From contig NAJO01000024.1 of assembly GCA_002077065.1 (NCBI GenBank), positions 124,001-188,000 on the forward strand: a stretch of DNA of 64,000 nucleotides, given 5' to 3'. Source of the DNA: Cryoendolithus antarcticus (taxonomy: Eukaryota > Ascomycota > Dothideomycetes > Cladosporiales > Cladosporiaceae). Positions 51,570 to 62,158 of the stretch are shown here, piece after piece. A program made the translations under genes and the position numbers. Within the stretch, counting starts at the first letter, position 1. The number at the start of each line of letters is the position of its first letter. The notes beneath the pieces are model-generated. The model was not told the origin of the DNA and made no database searches. It was given only the letters and a program-made list of their open reading frames with translations.

Positions 51570-54500
51570 ATGGACGGCCACGCACAGCCTCCATCGCGCT
51601 ACGACGCCGCGCGAGACCGCTCCGGCTCGAATGGCATGCCTCCCTCACCACTTCACCAGCGAAGTGTACCACAATCACCCAACTCTGGGCGCTACTATGA
51701 TCCTACCCGTCCGGAGCCTCCGCAGCATATGCCACCGGTCTACCAGCAGCCTCCCCCGCCTAATCCATACACGAATGGCGGATACCCAAGCTATGCGACC
51801 CAACACTCCTCGCCAGCCATGACCTCTCATGCTCACCCTCCTCCGCCGGTCAATCACGATATGAGGTCGCCGACTGCTCACTTCCCGACGCGGCCGAGTA
51901 GCATGCACTCGCATTCCACAAGTCAGGAGTCGGCAACATTGCCTCCGCCGCCTCCGCCACCAGTGCGAGCGTCGAACCCGATGTCGATGACAAACTTGCT
52001 TTCGGACGATCGACCTGCTCCGCCGCTAAGACAAGCAACGCCGCCGCCTCCGCCCAAGTCATCGAGCAAAGGCAAAGGATCTCGTACGTCCAGTGCATCG
52101 CATGCTCCGGTCAAGATCAAGGAGGATCCGCACGAGACAGCAAGTCAACGCAAGACCTCACATGGGAACGACCGCGACCACAAGGTGCCCATACCTGTGG
52201 TTCACCAGCCGCCGCCTCAGCGACGCCCACTACCTCCACCTCCCACCGGACCTCCCAGCATTACGATCCGCGACACCGAGCGCGCCTACGCTGAGATTGA
52301 AGCCCAAGACCTGTCAGATGTTGAAGTCGAGCTCCCGATCTTCGAACGCACCAAGTACTTCTACAATAAGAACTCTAATAAACGTGCCCTCGAGATTCAA
52401 GTCGCCGAAACCAACAAGCGGAAGCGCCGCCGTCTTGCGTTTCTACCCAAATGGCATGATCAATTCAGCACCGCCGCAGATGCCGAGCGGACCGAGTACA
52501 TCGAAGCTCATGAGCACGAAGTCGAAGCCGAGGTCCGCACAAAAGAGCTGGAGGAAGACAAGGAGCGGAAGAAAGACCAGCAGCGCAAGCGCCGCAGGGA
52601 GAAGGCTATTGCCGACGACAAGATCAAGCGCGACGAGCTGGCTCAGAACCTGGAGAGCGTGCATGACGATGAGGAGAAAGTGCGGATACAAAAGGAGATT
52701 GAGCGGGCGAACAAGAAAATCCGCGATACGGAGTGGAGGCTGCAGGGCATTACGCCGTCTAAGGAACTGCGGAATGAGAGTCCGCTCAATCAGTCTGCGG
52801 CTGGCAGACGGGAGAAGGAGGTCGTGATGGAGGGCGGGCTCATGACGTCTTTCCCTAGCAGTACAAGGCAGGAAGACGAGACGCCGGAATTTGTTGGGAG
52901 CGGCGGGCGAGGTCGTGGGCGTGGTGGGAAAGCTGCGGGTGCTGGACTCGGCCGACAGCGAAAGAGCAAGGAGCAGAAGCAGGCTGAGAAGGATAATGCT
53001 GCGCGAGCTCAGGCGCTCATGGACCTTGGACAGGATCTCCCTCGCATCCAACCGAGGGAGGAGGAGCGACTCAAGGCCATTGCCGAGCGCGATGTTCTGC
53101 TTACTAGGGAGGACTCGGAGCCGGCGCTTGAGATGACGCCCTCGGTCTTCGAAATGCAGCCCACGGCCGGACTCAGCGGATTGGCAAAGTATGAGTCCAA
53201 GGGCTACCAGCAGATCTACGAGCAGATCATGCGCGATATCGCCAAGTCTGTGCCGAAGGTTGTGCGGATCAAGAATAATAGTCTTGACACCAAGCAATCC
53301 AATGCTCGCAAGACTGCTCAGCTGGCGGCGAAGGAAGCCCGAAGATGGCAGCTACGCACGAACAAGAGTACCAAGGAAGTCACTGCGCGTGCGAAGCGGG
53401 CTATGAGGGAGATGCTTGGGTTCTGGAAGCGCAATGAGCGTGATGAACGTGAGGGGAGGAAGGTGGCTGAGAGGCAGGAGATGGACAAAGCGAAGAAAGC
53501 TGAGGCTGATCGTGAAGCCAATCGGCAGAGGAGGAAGCTCAATTTCCTCATCTCGCAGACGGAGCTGTATTCTCACTTCATTGGCAAGAAAGTTAAGACT
53601 GATGAAATCGAGAAGCATGGCGATGGAGATGGCACTGCAGTCAGCACGAAGACTATCACCAATGGCGATGTCGATGGCAAAGCCAATGTCCCTGGCTCAG
53701 ACGCGAAGATCGGCGAAAAGGTCACGAACTTCGAAGACCTTGACTTCGACGCTGAGGACGAAACCGCGCTGCAAGAGGCCGCCGCAACGAATGCACAACA
53801 TGCGATCAAAGAAGCCCAAGACCGCGCCCGCGCTTTCGATCGCGAAGAAGGCCGTGGCGAACTCACTGGTGCCCAGCAAGACTTCGATGAAGGCGAGCTG
53901 AACTTCCAGAACCCGACCTCGCTGCAAGGCATGGACATCACGCAGCCCAAACTGCTCAATTGTCAGCTGAAGGAGTACCAATTGAAAGGTCTCAACTGGC
54001 TAGTCAACCTCTACGAGCAAGGCATCAACGGCATCCTCGCGGACGAGATGGGATTAGGCAAGACTGTCCAGTCCATCTCTGTCATGGCCTACTTAGCTGA
54101 AGTGCACAATATCTGGGGCCCATTCCTTGTCATCGCGCCTGCAAGTACACTGCACAACTGGCAGCAAGAGATCACGCGCTTCGTCCCCAACATCAAAGTC
54201 TTGCCGTACTGGGGTAGTGCCAAAGACCGCAAGATCTTGCGCAAATTCTGGGACCGCAAGCATATCACGTACAACCGCGACTCGCCGTTCCATGTCCTGG
54301 TCACATCCTACCAGCTAGTCGTGGCGGACACAGCGTACTTTCAGAAGGTGAAGTGGCAGTATATGATTCTCGATGAGGCGCAGGCGATCAAGTCTTCCTC
54401 CTCGAGTCGCTGGAAGGCGCTGCTTGGCTTCCATTGCAGGAATCGTCTTCTGCTGACTGGAACGCCGATCCAGAACAACATGCAGGAATTGTGGGCGCTG

Positions 54501-56640
54501 CTGCATTTCATCATGCCGTCCCTCTTCGACTCTCACGATGAGTTCTCGGAGTGGTTCAGCAAGGACATCGAGAACCACGCACAGTCCAACAGCAAGCTCA
54601 ACGAGGACCAGCTGCGGCGATTGCACATGATCTTGAAGCCTTTTATGCTGCGACGGATCAAGAAGCACGTGCAGAAAGAGCTCGGCGACAAGATCGAGGA
54701 GGACGTGTTCTGTGATCTCACTTACCGACAGCGGGCTATGTACACCAAGCTTAGAGATCGGATCTCGATTCTGGATCTGATTGAGAAGGCTGCTAACGGG
54801 CAGGACGAAGACACGGCGAATCTAATGAACTTAGTCATGCAGTTCAGGAAGGTCTGCAATCATCCGGATCTGTTCGAACGAGCGGAAGTGTGGAGTCCGC
54901 TGAGTACGAGCGCTTATGCTGATACTGTGAGCTTCATGCGAGAGGGAAGCAATGTCAATGTGGCGTATTCGACCCGCAGCTTGGTGGAGCAGTGGATGCC
55001 GAAGATGTTGATGGAGGATGATGGTCGCGTTGATGTTGCTGGTCCAAGGAACGAGAAGGCTGGGTGGTTCAAGAAAGTGTGCCACGATGAGCTGAGTATC
55101 TGGAACGCGAGGCATATGATGCAGAGTGAGCGGGCGAACGGCGCGTTTTCCTGGCTGCGCTTCGTAGACCACAGTGCTGGAGAGGTTGAGACCGTGGCGC
55201 GGAAGCCGTTGATCGAGCGCACAATCGACTTGGCGCAGAAGCCTCGAGATCGGGATGCCAAACACAAGGTCGCCTACACTGATAGAGAAGACAAGGAGAA
55301 CGCTGACTTCACGCCAATGCGTACCCTCTTCAACATCGCCAAGCGCAACGATCTCGCACCTCTCGCCTCCGCGACGACTGAGAGCCACCTCTCGAATCTC
55401 CTGAACGTCACTCAGACTGTTTCGAACAAGATCGGCTACGACGTAATAGAACGCAGCTACCTCCCCCGCGCCTCCGCCCCGCCCGCCGAACTCATCTGCC
55501 CAAGCCATCGCGCCGCGATCGAGAAGGACACAACCTTCTTCAACGTCCCGCTTCGCCGTGCGCTCTACCCAATAGATCTTGCCACCGAGTCAGCACTCCT
55601 GCACGCACAGATTCCTCCGGCAAAGACACCCCCAACGAATCTCCTCCCCGCGCCCTCAAACCAGAAGCAACGCTACACCTCTATCCGCGTGCCCTCCATG
55701 CGCCGCTTTGTAACCGACTCAGGCAAGCTCGCCAAGCTGGATCAGCTTCTGCGGCAGCTGAAGGAAGGTGGCCATCGCGTATTACTGTACTTTCAGATGA
55801 CGCGTATGATCGACTTAATGGAAGAATACCTCACCTACCGCAACTACAAGTACTGTCGGCTCGACGGATCTACGAAACTCGAAGACCGTCGAGACACGGT
55901 TGCTGCGTTCCAAAGCACGCCGGAGATCTTCATCTTCCTACTCTCCACCCGCGCCGGAGGTCTTGGCATCAACTTGACAAGTGCGGATACCGTGATCTTC
56001 TACGACTCCGACTGGAACCCCACCATCGACTCCCAGGCCATGGACCGCGCTCACCGTCTCGGCCAAACCCGCCAAGTCACCGTGTACCGCCTCATCACGC
56101 GCGGCACGATCGAAGAGCGGATCCGCAAGCGCGCCCTTCAAAAGGAAGAAGTCCAACGCGTGGTCATCTCAGGCCAAGCTGGAGGCGACAAAGGCGCCGT
56201 CGTGGACTTCAATAATCGATCTCGAGCCGAGAACCGCACGAAGGACATCGCCATGTGGCTCGCTGACGACGATCAAGCGGCGCAGATCGAGATGCGGGAG
56301 GCGGAGTTGGCGGCGCAGGAAGCTGCTGAGGGTGGCAAGAAGAAGGGAGGCAAGAAGGCGAAGGGGAAGAAGGAGATTAGTATGGATGATATTTACCATG
56401 AAGGTAAGTCTCCGTTTCTCGCACTGGACCTATCTTGAGGGATCTTGCTGACTGATTGCAACAGGCGAAGGTAAATTCGACGACGGGCTCTCGGCCGAGG
56501 CCAGCGGCGCTGCTACGCCTATCGATGCTGATGGCGCTGGGGGCAAGAAGCGGAAGGGCGGTGTCTCGGGGGCTGGGGGTTTGAGCAAGAAGGCTCGGAC
56601 TGTGAAGCAGAGGTTGGCGGTTGTGGATGGGGATGTTTGA
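51570..56640 (+). CDS. INO80: INO80 chromatin-remodelling ATPase
   Basis: Two exons, 51570-56403 and 56465-56640, with a 61-nt intron (GTAAGT donor, AACAG acceptor); 1669 residues. It is the motor of the INO80 complex, which slides nucleosomes and exchanges H2A.Z. Residues 1-240 are Pro/Ser-rich. The DBINO domain lies at about 545-675 ([20 protein letters not shown] and the Arg-rich helix after it), which binds actin and Arp subunits. The first ATPase lobe runs from about 798: Walker [10 protein letters not shown] near 825, DEAQ near 935, and the TGTPIQNN motif. A large insertion of about 290 residues separates it from the second lobe (about 1392-1510: [47 protein letters not shown]). That split-lobe insertion is the INO80 hallmark. 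Exon 2 adds a Lys-rich, nuclear-localisation-like tail. Confidence 0.97.
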
Positions 56641-59600
56641 GTAGAGGTGTACTTGGAATATCGGTATGGACTGGCGTTTGGGGGCTTGAGCTGGCTGCGT
56701 CTGAGCCTGCGTCTATGGCATAGCTGGTGGAGCGAGGTACTGCCTGGTATGGATCACTGAATGCATGGCTGGGGTGTGTTTCGATAGAGGACGGATGGGG
56801 GAAGGGTGTATTGATATTACTAGAAGCTATGGCATTGGTCTTCCTTCGTTATGTTACCCTCAAGAGCCCTTGGCTGACGTGGTTATGTTTGCAACGTTGG
56901 CTTCGCATCGCGTTCACGTTGATTGGTACTGTTGCTACGTGATCGAGAGCATGCTGCGAAGCTGAGCTCATCATCGAAGTCATTGATCACCTTCTTTTAT
57001 GAGAACCGTATTCGGCAGCTGGTTGTTTGCTTTCTCTCGAGCATTTGGACGATCATGTACATGTAGCGACTGTGGTCTTGACGGCGGTTTGCAGCGTGCT
57101 AACCACATGGAGTGCGTGTTCGTTGAACGGAAAGGCCTGTGGAAACGTAATGATACCTACAGGTACTGCCGAGTTGCAAATCATGAATTCCATATTGACA
57201 CGTCGTTGTTTGCGAATTCGATTCGCTGATAAACCACCTATGTCCCACCGCATTGTTGTGTAGTACGACCATGCTCCAGTTCCGACGCTGACCTCCACTG
57301 TCTGCCTGTACGGTCCTGGCGTGCAGGTACTGTTGACAGAGTAGCCATACATGTGTAGTCACCGCAACAGTGATGATCGCTTCATTTATTACATGTAGTC
57401 GGCCATAGTAGGTAATCCGCAATACCCTTACGGCGCGCCCTCCACATCGTCTCCACCACCGTCTCGGCACTCTTGCCGGTTACTACTCACACCACGCGTG
57501 GTCCAGACATCCAGATCTACAATATACTGCCTGGGCAGTTTGCATCGCCCCTGGCGATCTTTTCCAAAGGCACTTGGCAATGTGACACAGAGTCCGAAAG
57601 TCGGACATGATGGCACCACGTTATTCTGGCGCCAAGATGAAAGTCATGAATGCAGAAGGTGGAGCGCAGTGGAGGCTCTTGGGAGAGTTCGGCAAAGCAT
57701 TGGCAAACGGGCGCGGGGCTTGGCGGGGGTTGCTTGTCAAGGTATTGAGTTCTTGGGTTGATGGATTGTGAGAGCAACATCTCATTCTCAAAGTACGACT
57801 GAGGCTGTTCATTCGAGCTCACGGGTGTGACAAGTGCAGTCGCGGCGAGATCGCTTAGCCCATGTCCAAGTCCGTGACTCTCGGCCTTGGTGAGTGCCAT
57901 CATGAGCAGGATATGCTTGTCCTCGCGATCGTGATGTCTCGGGCGACTCGCCGCTGCGGGCTTCTCGTATGGACCTTTGAAGTGGTATCCGCGGTCTAGA
58001 TTTGCCGTTATTGCCTCACCAGCGAATACCGCCGTGCAGCTAGTTAACCCAGGGATCTGCTACAGTGCGACCTAAAGCAGTATCGAAGTTGATTTCTCCC
58101 ACGTGTACTGTACGAAGATAACGCGTGTACGAACCCCCCAATCACGGTTCACGTCCATATCGCGTTGATGATACGCAACGACAGTTCTTTCTCGTTTCAT
58201 GTCGCAATCGTGGGTCTGGTGTGACAAAGGCTGCTGGTGAGTGCCGAGGCAGTTTTCGCCCAACAGTATCATTAGACTGCGTGATGAGTGTAAGATTGTT
58301 CGTTGACGTCCAACGGTCGTCACGCTATGCCGTCACGCGTCTAATCAGACCACTGCAAGCATGGGCTCGGTCATGGGATCATTGATGATGAGCATATTGA
58401 TGACAAGCCAGGCGCTGTCAATGCTGGTTCTGGAGCTGGTCTCAAAGCCGGCAGACGCCGCCTCGCCGACAACGGTCGCCTTGCGAGTGCGCGCTCATCG
58501 ACAACCCACGTAGTCTCGAAGACTGATGTCAACCACGGCGTCTTGGGCAGTGTTTCTGCCGATCTGGTCTAGAGCACAATAGATGCAGGAACACTTGCAT
58601 TCTACAGAACAGACAAATATACGCGTGAGCTTGTGACAAACCAAGAGATCTGGTAATATGGACGTACCTCCATATCGCGCATACAACCTGCAGGGCTGTG
58701 TCACTGAAATGAATCGCGCGATTGATGATCCTTGCAAATGATCTTCACTACGGCATCTGCCGATCATGCTCCCTGCGTTTCCAATTCCGCACTCTCTACG
58801 CTGCCAGGGCATTGGGCAGGCTGCGGCCGCGGGGCTCTTGTGGTGCAGAGGCCATATCGGGCGTTGAGAAGCGAGCTGCCTGCATCGAGACTGCTGCAAG
58901 CAGCGTAATAAAAGACAGCCTTGCCGACGAGATGTGAATCGACGAAAGACCTCGAATTGTGAAACGCGCGATGTTTGTTGCGCATCAATTACTCGGCAGA
59001 GTTTGAGATGTGCGCGGGCCACCGGCTCGTCGACGTAGAGTTCGAGTGGCGGAAGCATGAATAGATGTCCACATCAAAAAGCATCCGTGCAAGACAACGT
59101 CGTATTGATTCAAGCCACGCCATTGTTATCACAAGCTGACGAGTCACCGTCGTGGCCGACGCGCAAGAGTGCTCCATGGACTCCCATGCCACATACGAGG
59201 CCGCGTCGTGGAGGACGAGCGGCGCACAAGGAGGCGTGCGCTAGGAGAAACACGCCGCGCGCAACGTGAGTGGTCGAAGTCGGAGCTGGCAGCGTTCGGT
59301 TCACGGGCGAAAGCCGGTGCGTGACCGGAGCATGAGTGAGACGTGCAGTGGCTGAGGTGCGATGGACCGAGCAGATGTGGCAGCCAGATGGCGAGCACAA
59401 GCATGCAGGTACTGTGCGTGGGACAAGGATGGAAGCGGTGTTACTTGTAGCAGATAGATAGGTATGCAAACAGATACGGTTCGCGACTCGGCGCCGATGC
59501 CAGTTGATCGACGCCAGTTGAGGCGGAGACAGGCTTTGTAGTGGCGTCTGTGCAGTGGGGAGATGTGTGATGGGCGAATCACGGACGCTGCAGCAAAACT

Positions 59601-60853
59601 CTGCAGCACCTTTCCGAAAGGCAGCGCTTGCCCTGCGAGACTAGCTGGCAGACGTCCTAGTCTGCATCGAGGGGGAGTATGAGCAGAGGGAGCGCAATTG
59701 GGACAGCTGTGAGCTGTGTTCCCATTCGGTCCGAGGAGGCAATACGCCGTCGTGATGGAACTTGACCAGGTCATCAGGAGGTCGCAAAGCCGATCCATCA
59801 CGCTTCCCCTCTGCCGCGCTCCTCGGACCAGAGAGGCTGGACTGTCGCACTGCTCGCAGGGTCAATCATGGCACGCCCCGCGGGTGCCGCGAATCGGACG
59901 GCGGGCGAAGCTCTCATGTAATCGTTATTCCCAGCGGTGCTCATCTGCGCAGTCCAACGCTCGCGCATGCTTCCGGGTTCCTGCACTCGGCTGGCGTGCC
60001 CTCGAACAGCGTCCACAGACCCATGTCCGCTTCCTGCTCACTGACGCCACTACCACTGCGCACGCCCGCCCTGGTAAGAACAGCCGCTTGCCATTCACGA
60101 TCTGCACGCTAGCCAGGCGCAGGCCCTAAGGTGCTAGCCTGCATCCGCCATATCCCAACTCCCAGGATACAGAGAGCCACTCCACACTCTTGTTTTGACA
60201 CTGTCCAAGCGCGGCGTACCATAACAGCGTCGTCATTCGCCGTTACATCCCTCTGCCATCCGCATCAGTCTCAAATCCCAGTCCAGATTTGTCCTCGGTC
60301 AGCAAGAACGATCCAACGGCCATTGGTGTGCAGTTGCCTCAACAGTGCGGGATCGCCCAAGTTATTCACCTTCACATGCGAAGTACGTACGAACCATATC
60401 TGCTTACCTACTTGTGCGCCATTCAAAATTAAATCGCTCCTGCCGCGCGCCGTTACGACACTTGCTTCGAGGTCTGCGCTTGCCTACAAAGCGGCCGCGC
60501 TTTCCTGTGCACTTTGCTTCTGCACCTGCCGCAACCTTGAGCCTTAATTGACTTTACTTTCCCCAGGTACGACAACGTTTGATCTGCAAAGCTTCACGAC
60601 GCGCCTGCTCGACTCTACACTCAAGCGCGACTTCACCTATCCGGCCTTGCGAATTACTTTTCTTCGCACAGTGGCCTTTGTCATCTCACGCTCCGTGCAC
60701 CCAACAAGGCTGTGCCCACACCCTCCTCAACCGCGTCCCATCGGTGAAGGTGGCTACCTCAGCGTTCCGTAGGGCTATCACCAAAGAAGCTCCCGCGGAT
60801 TGAAGACAATTTCAAGCCACGCCTTTCACTCTTCCATCTCCAGCGAACTCGCC
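56641..60853. other. 4.2-kb gene-poor region upstream of the WOPR regulator
   Basis: The largest gap in the window. The left end is the INO80 3' flank. The section from about 59700 to 60853 is C/T-rich on the plus strand with short frames, and looks like a long transcript leader and promoter of the WOPR gene. One minus-strand open stretch at 57517-58059 is listed separately. No tRNA or mobile element is recognised. Confidence 0.5.
57517..58059 (-). CDS. Unassigned open reading stretch, possible exon
   Basis: The minus strand is open for 180 codons from 58059 to a stop at 57517. The only Met pair is internal, at about 57903, leaving 128 residues. A possible splice acceptor (CACTGTAG, or CAG three bases later) sits right at its upstream end, so it might be a last exon. 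The upstream part reads coding-like (TSCTAVFAGEAITANLDRGY, then HFKGPYEKP), while the end is Cys/Pro-rich and less so. I recognise no family. It could also be a chance frame or a decayed gene. No good first exon was found upstream. Confidence 0.28.
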   Translation of the reverse strand, partial: QIPGLTSCTAVFAGEAITANLDRGYHFKGPYEKPAAASRPRHHDREDKHILLMMALTKAESHGLGHGLSDLAATALVTPVSSNEQPQSYFENEMLLSQSINPRTQYLDKQPPPSPAPVCQCFAELSQEPPLRSTFCIHDFHLGARITWCHHVRLSDSVSHCQVPLEKIARGDANCPGSIL

Positions 60854-62158
60854 ATGAGCTCCGGTAGCGCAGGCCCGTTGGTGCCTACCTTCCATGGCTT
60901 CGTGCACAACAGCATGGACGGCCTCATTCTCTTCGAAGCTTGCCTTAGTGGACGACTGCACCATGTCCCACGTCGGCCACACGACCGGGAGAGGCAGCAC
61001 CTCATCAAGAGCGGCAGTATCTTCATCTACGAGGAGAATGCTAGCGGGATCAAGCGATGGACCGACGGCGTTGCATGGAGTCCGTCTCGTATCTTGGGCA
61101 ACTTCCTCATCTACCGTGAACTGGAGAAGCCATTCCCGCCTGGCGAGAAGAAGCGCGCTATGAAGCGCAAGCGCACTAGCCTTCCTGGCGATCCGTATCC
61201 ACGCCGGGAGTCCGATGAGACGGAAAAGAGCTCCATCTCCAACAAGCCTCCCACTCCTCCCACTCCAGCTATTGGCAACGACACGAAGACGGACGGCACT
61301 GGCAGCGAACAGGACAAGGAACTGGAGCGTGCTCTCATCGGATCGCTCGTCGATAGCTACGGCTTCCGCCCTGATGGCTTGGTCAAGAAAACCATGAGCA
61401 TCTCGGTGAACGGCATCTCCCATCACATGGTCAGCTACTACTCGGTCGACGATGTGAAGAATAACAACCTCCCTCGTCCATCCTCCGATGCTCGACTTGC
61501 GACTCTTCAGGTTCGGCCAGAGCTTTACCTCAAACAGAACTTCCGAGCTCCCATCGAGGAAAATGAGCATTACGCGCTTTCCAATCAGATGCATGCGCAT
61601 CCCCAGATGTTGCAGAGCACGATGCAGCCGAATGGGTACGATGTGAGGCAGGGCCAGTACTATGGTGGAATGTATCCTACTTCTTACGCGAACAGCACCG
61701 GCATGTACGGCGCTCAAGCCGGCCAGACATGGCCAGCTCAGCAAGCAGCTCCCGCGAGCAACATGTCGTACGGAGCGCAGCAGAGCTACGCACCCCCGCA
61801 ACAAGCCTACAGCGGCTATTACAAGCCATCGACCCAGCCACCGGCTGCCCTCAAGATGGAGACTTCCTACCCTGGAACCCAAAGCCAGTCATACAGCACC
61901 AGCTACGCGAGTTCCTATCCTGTTCAGCAGCCGCAGCAGACTCCGCAGCACGCACAGCAGCACCAGCAGACACCGCAGCAGCAGCACCACCAGCATCAGC
62001 CGCCGCCACAGCAATCTCCCTCTACATACGGCTCAATGGGCGGCTCGATAAGCCAGCAAGTCTACAACCCAGCTCACACCCAGCCGTATAACGCGCAGCA
62101 GTATCCGGTACGGCCTGTGTCCATTCCGCAAGGTGGCAACGGCAACTACCCTCAATAG
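60854..62158 (+). CDS. WOPR-family transcription regulator (Wor1/Ryp1/Sge1)
   Basis: Intronless 434-residue protein starting MSSGSAGPLVPTFHGFVHNS; the frame is open upstream but has no earlier in-frame ATG before a stop. The bipartite WOPR DNA-binding domain is complete. WOPRa is at about 11-95, with FVHNSMDGLILFEACLSGRL, SGIKRWTDGVAWSPSRILGN and FLIYRELEKPF. WOPRb is at about 158-250, with GSLVDSYGFRPDGLVKKTMS and ATLQVRPELYLKQNFRAPIE. A basic KKRAMKRKR stretch (about 99-107) is a likely nuclear signal. The C-terminal 170 residues are Gln/Pro/Tyr/Ser-rich with CAG-type runs, typical of Ryp1/Sge1. These are master regulators of morphology, and in plant pathogens of effector and secondary-metabolite genes. 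Long, self-regulated leaders are known in the family and fit the 4.2-kb gap. Confidence 0.95.
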   Translation: MSSGSAGPLVPTFHGFVHNSMDGLILFEACLSGRLHHVPRRPHDRERQHLIKSGSIFIYEENASGIKRWTDGVAWSPSRILGNFLIYRELEKPFPPGEKKRAMKRKRTSLPGDPYPRRESDETEKSSISNKPPTPPTPAIGNDTKTDGTGSEQDKELERALIGSLVDSYGFRPDGLVKKTMSISVNGISHHMVSYYSVDDVKNNNLPRPSSDARLATLQVRPELYLKQNFRAPIEENEHYALSNQMHAHPQMLQSTMQPNGYDVRQGQYYGGMYPTSYANSTGMYGAQAGQTWPAQQAAPASNMSYGAQQSYAPPQQAYSGYYKPSTQPPAALKMETSYPGTQSQSYSTSYASSYPVQQPQQTPQHAQQHQQTPQQQHHQHQPPPQQSPSTYGSMGGSISQQVYNPAHTQPYNAQQYPVRPVSIPQGGNGNYPQ

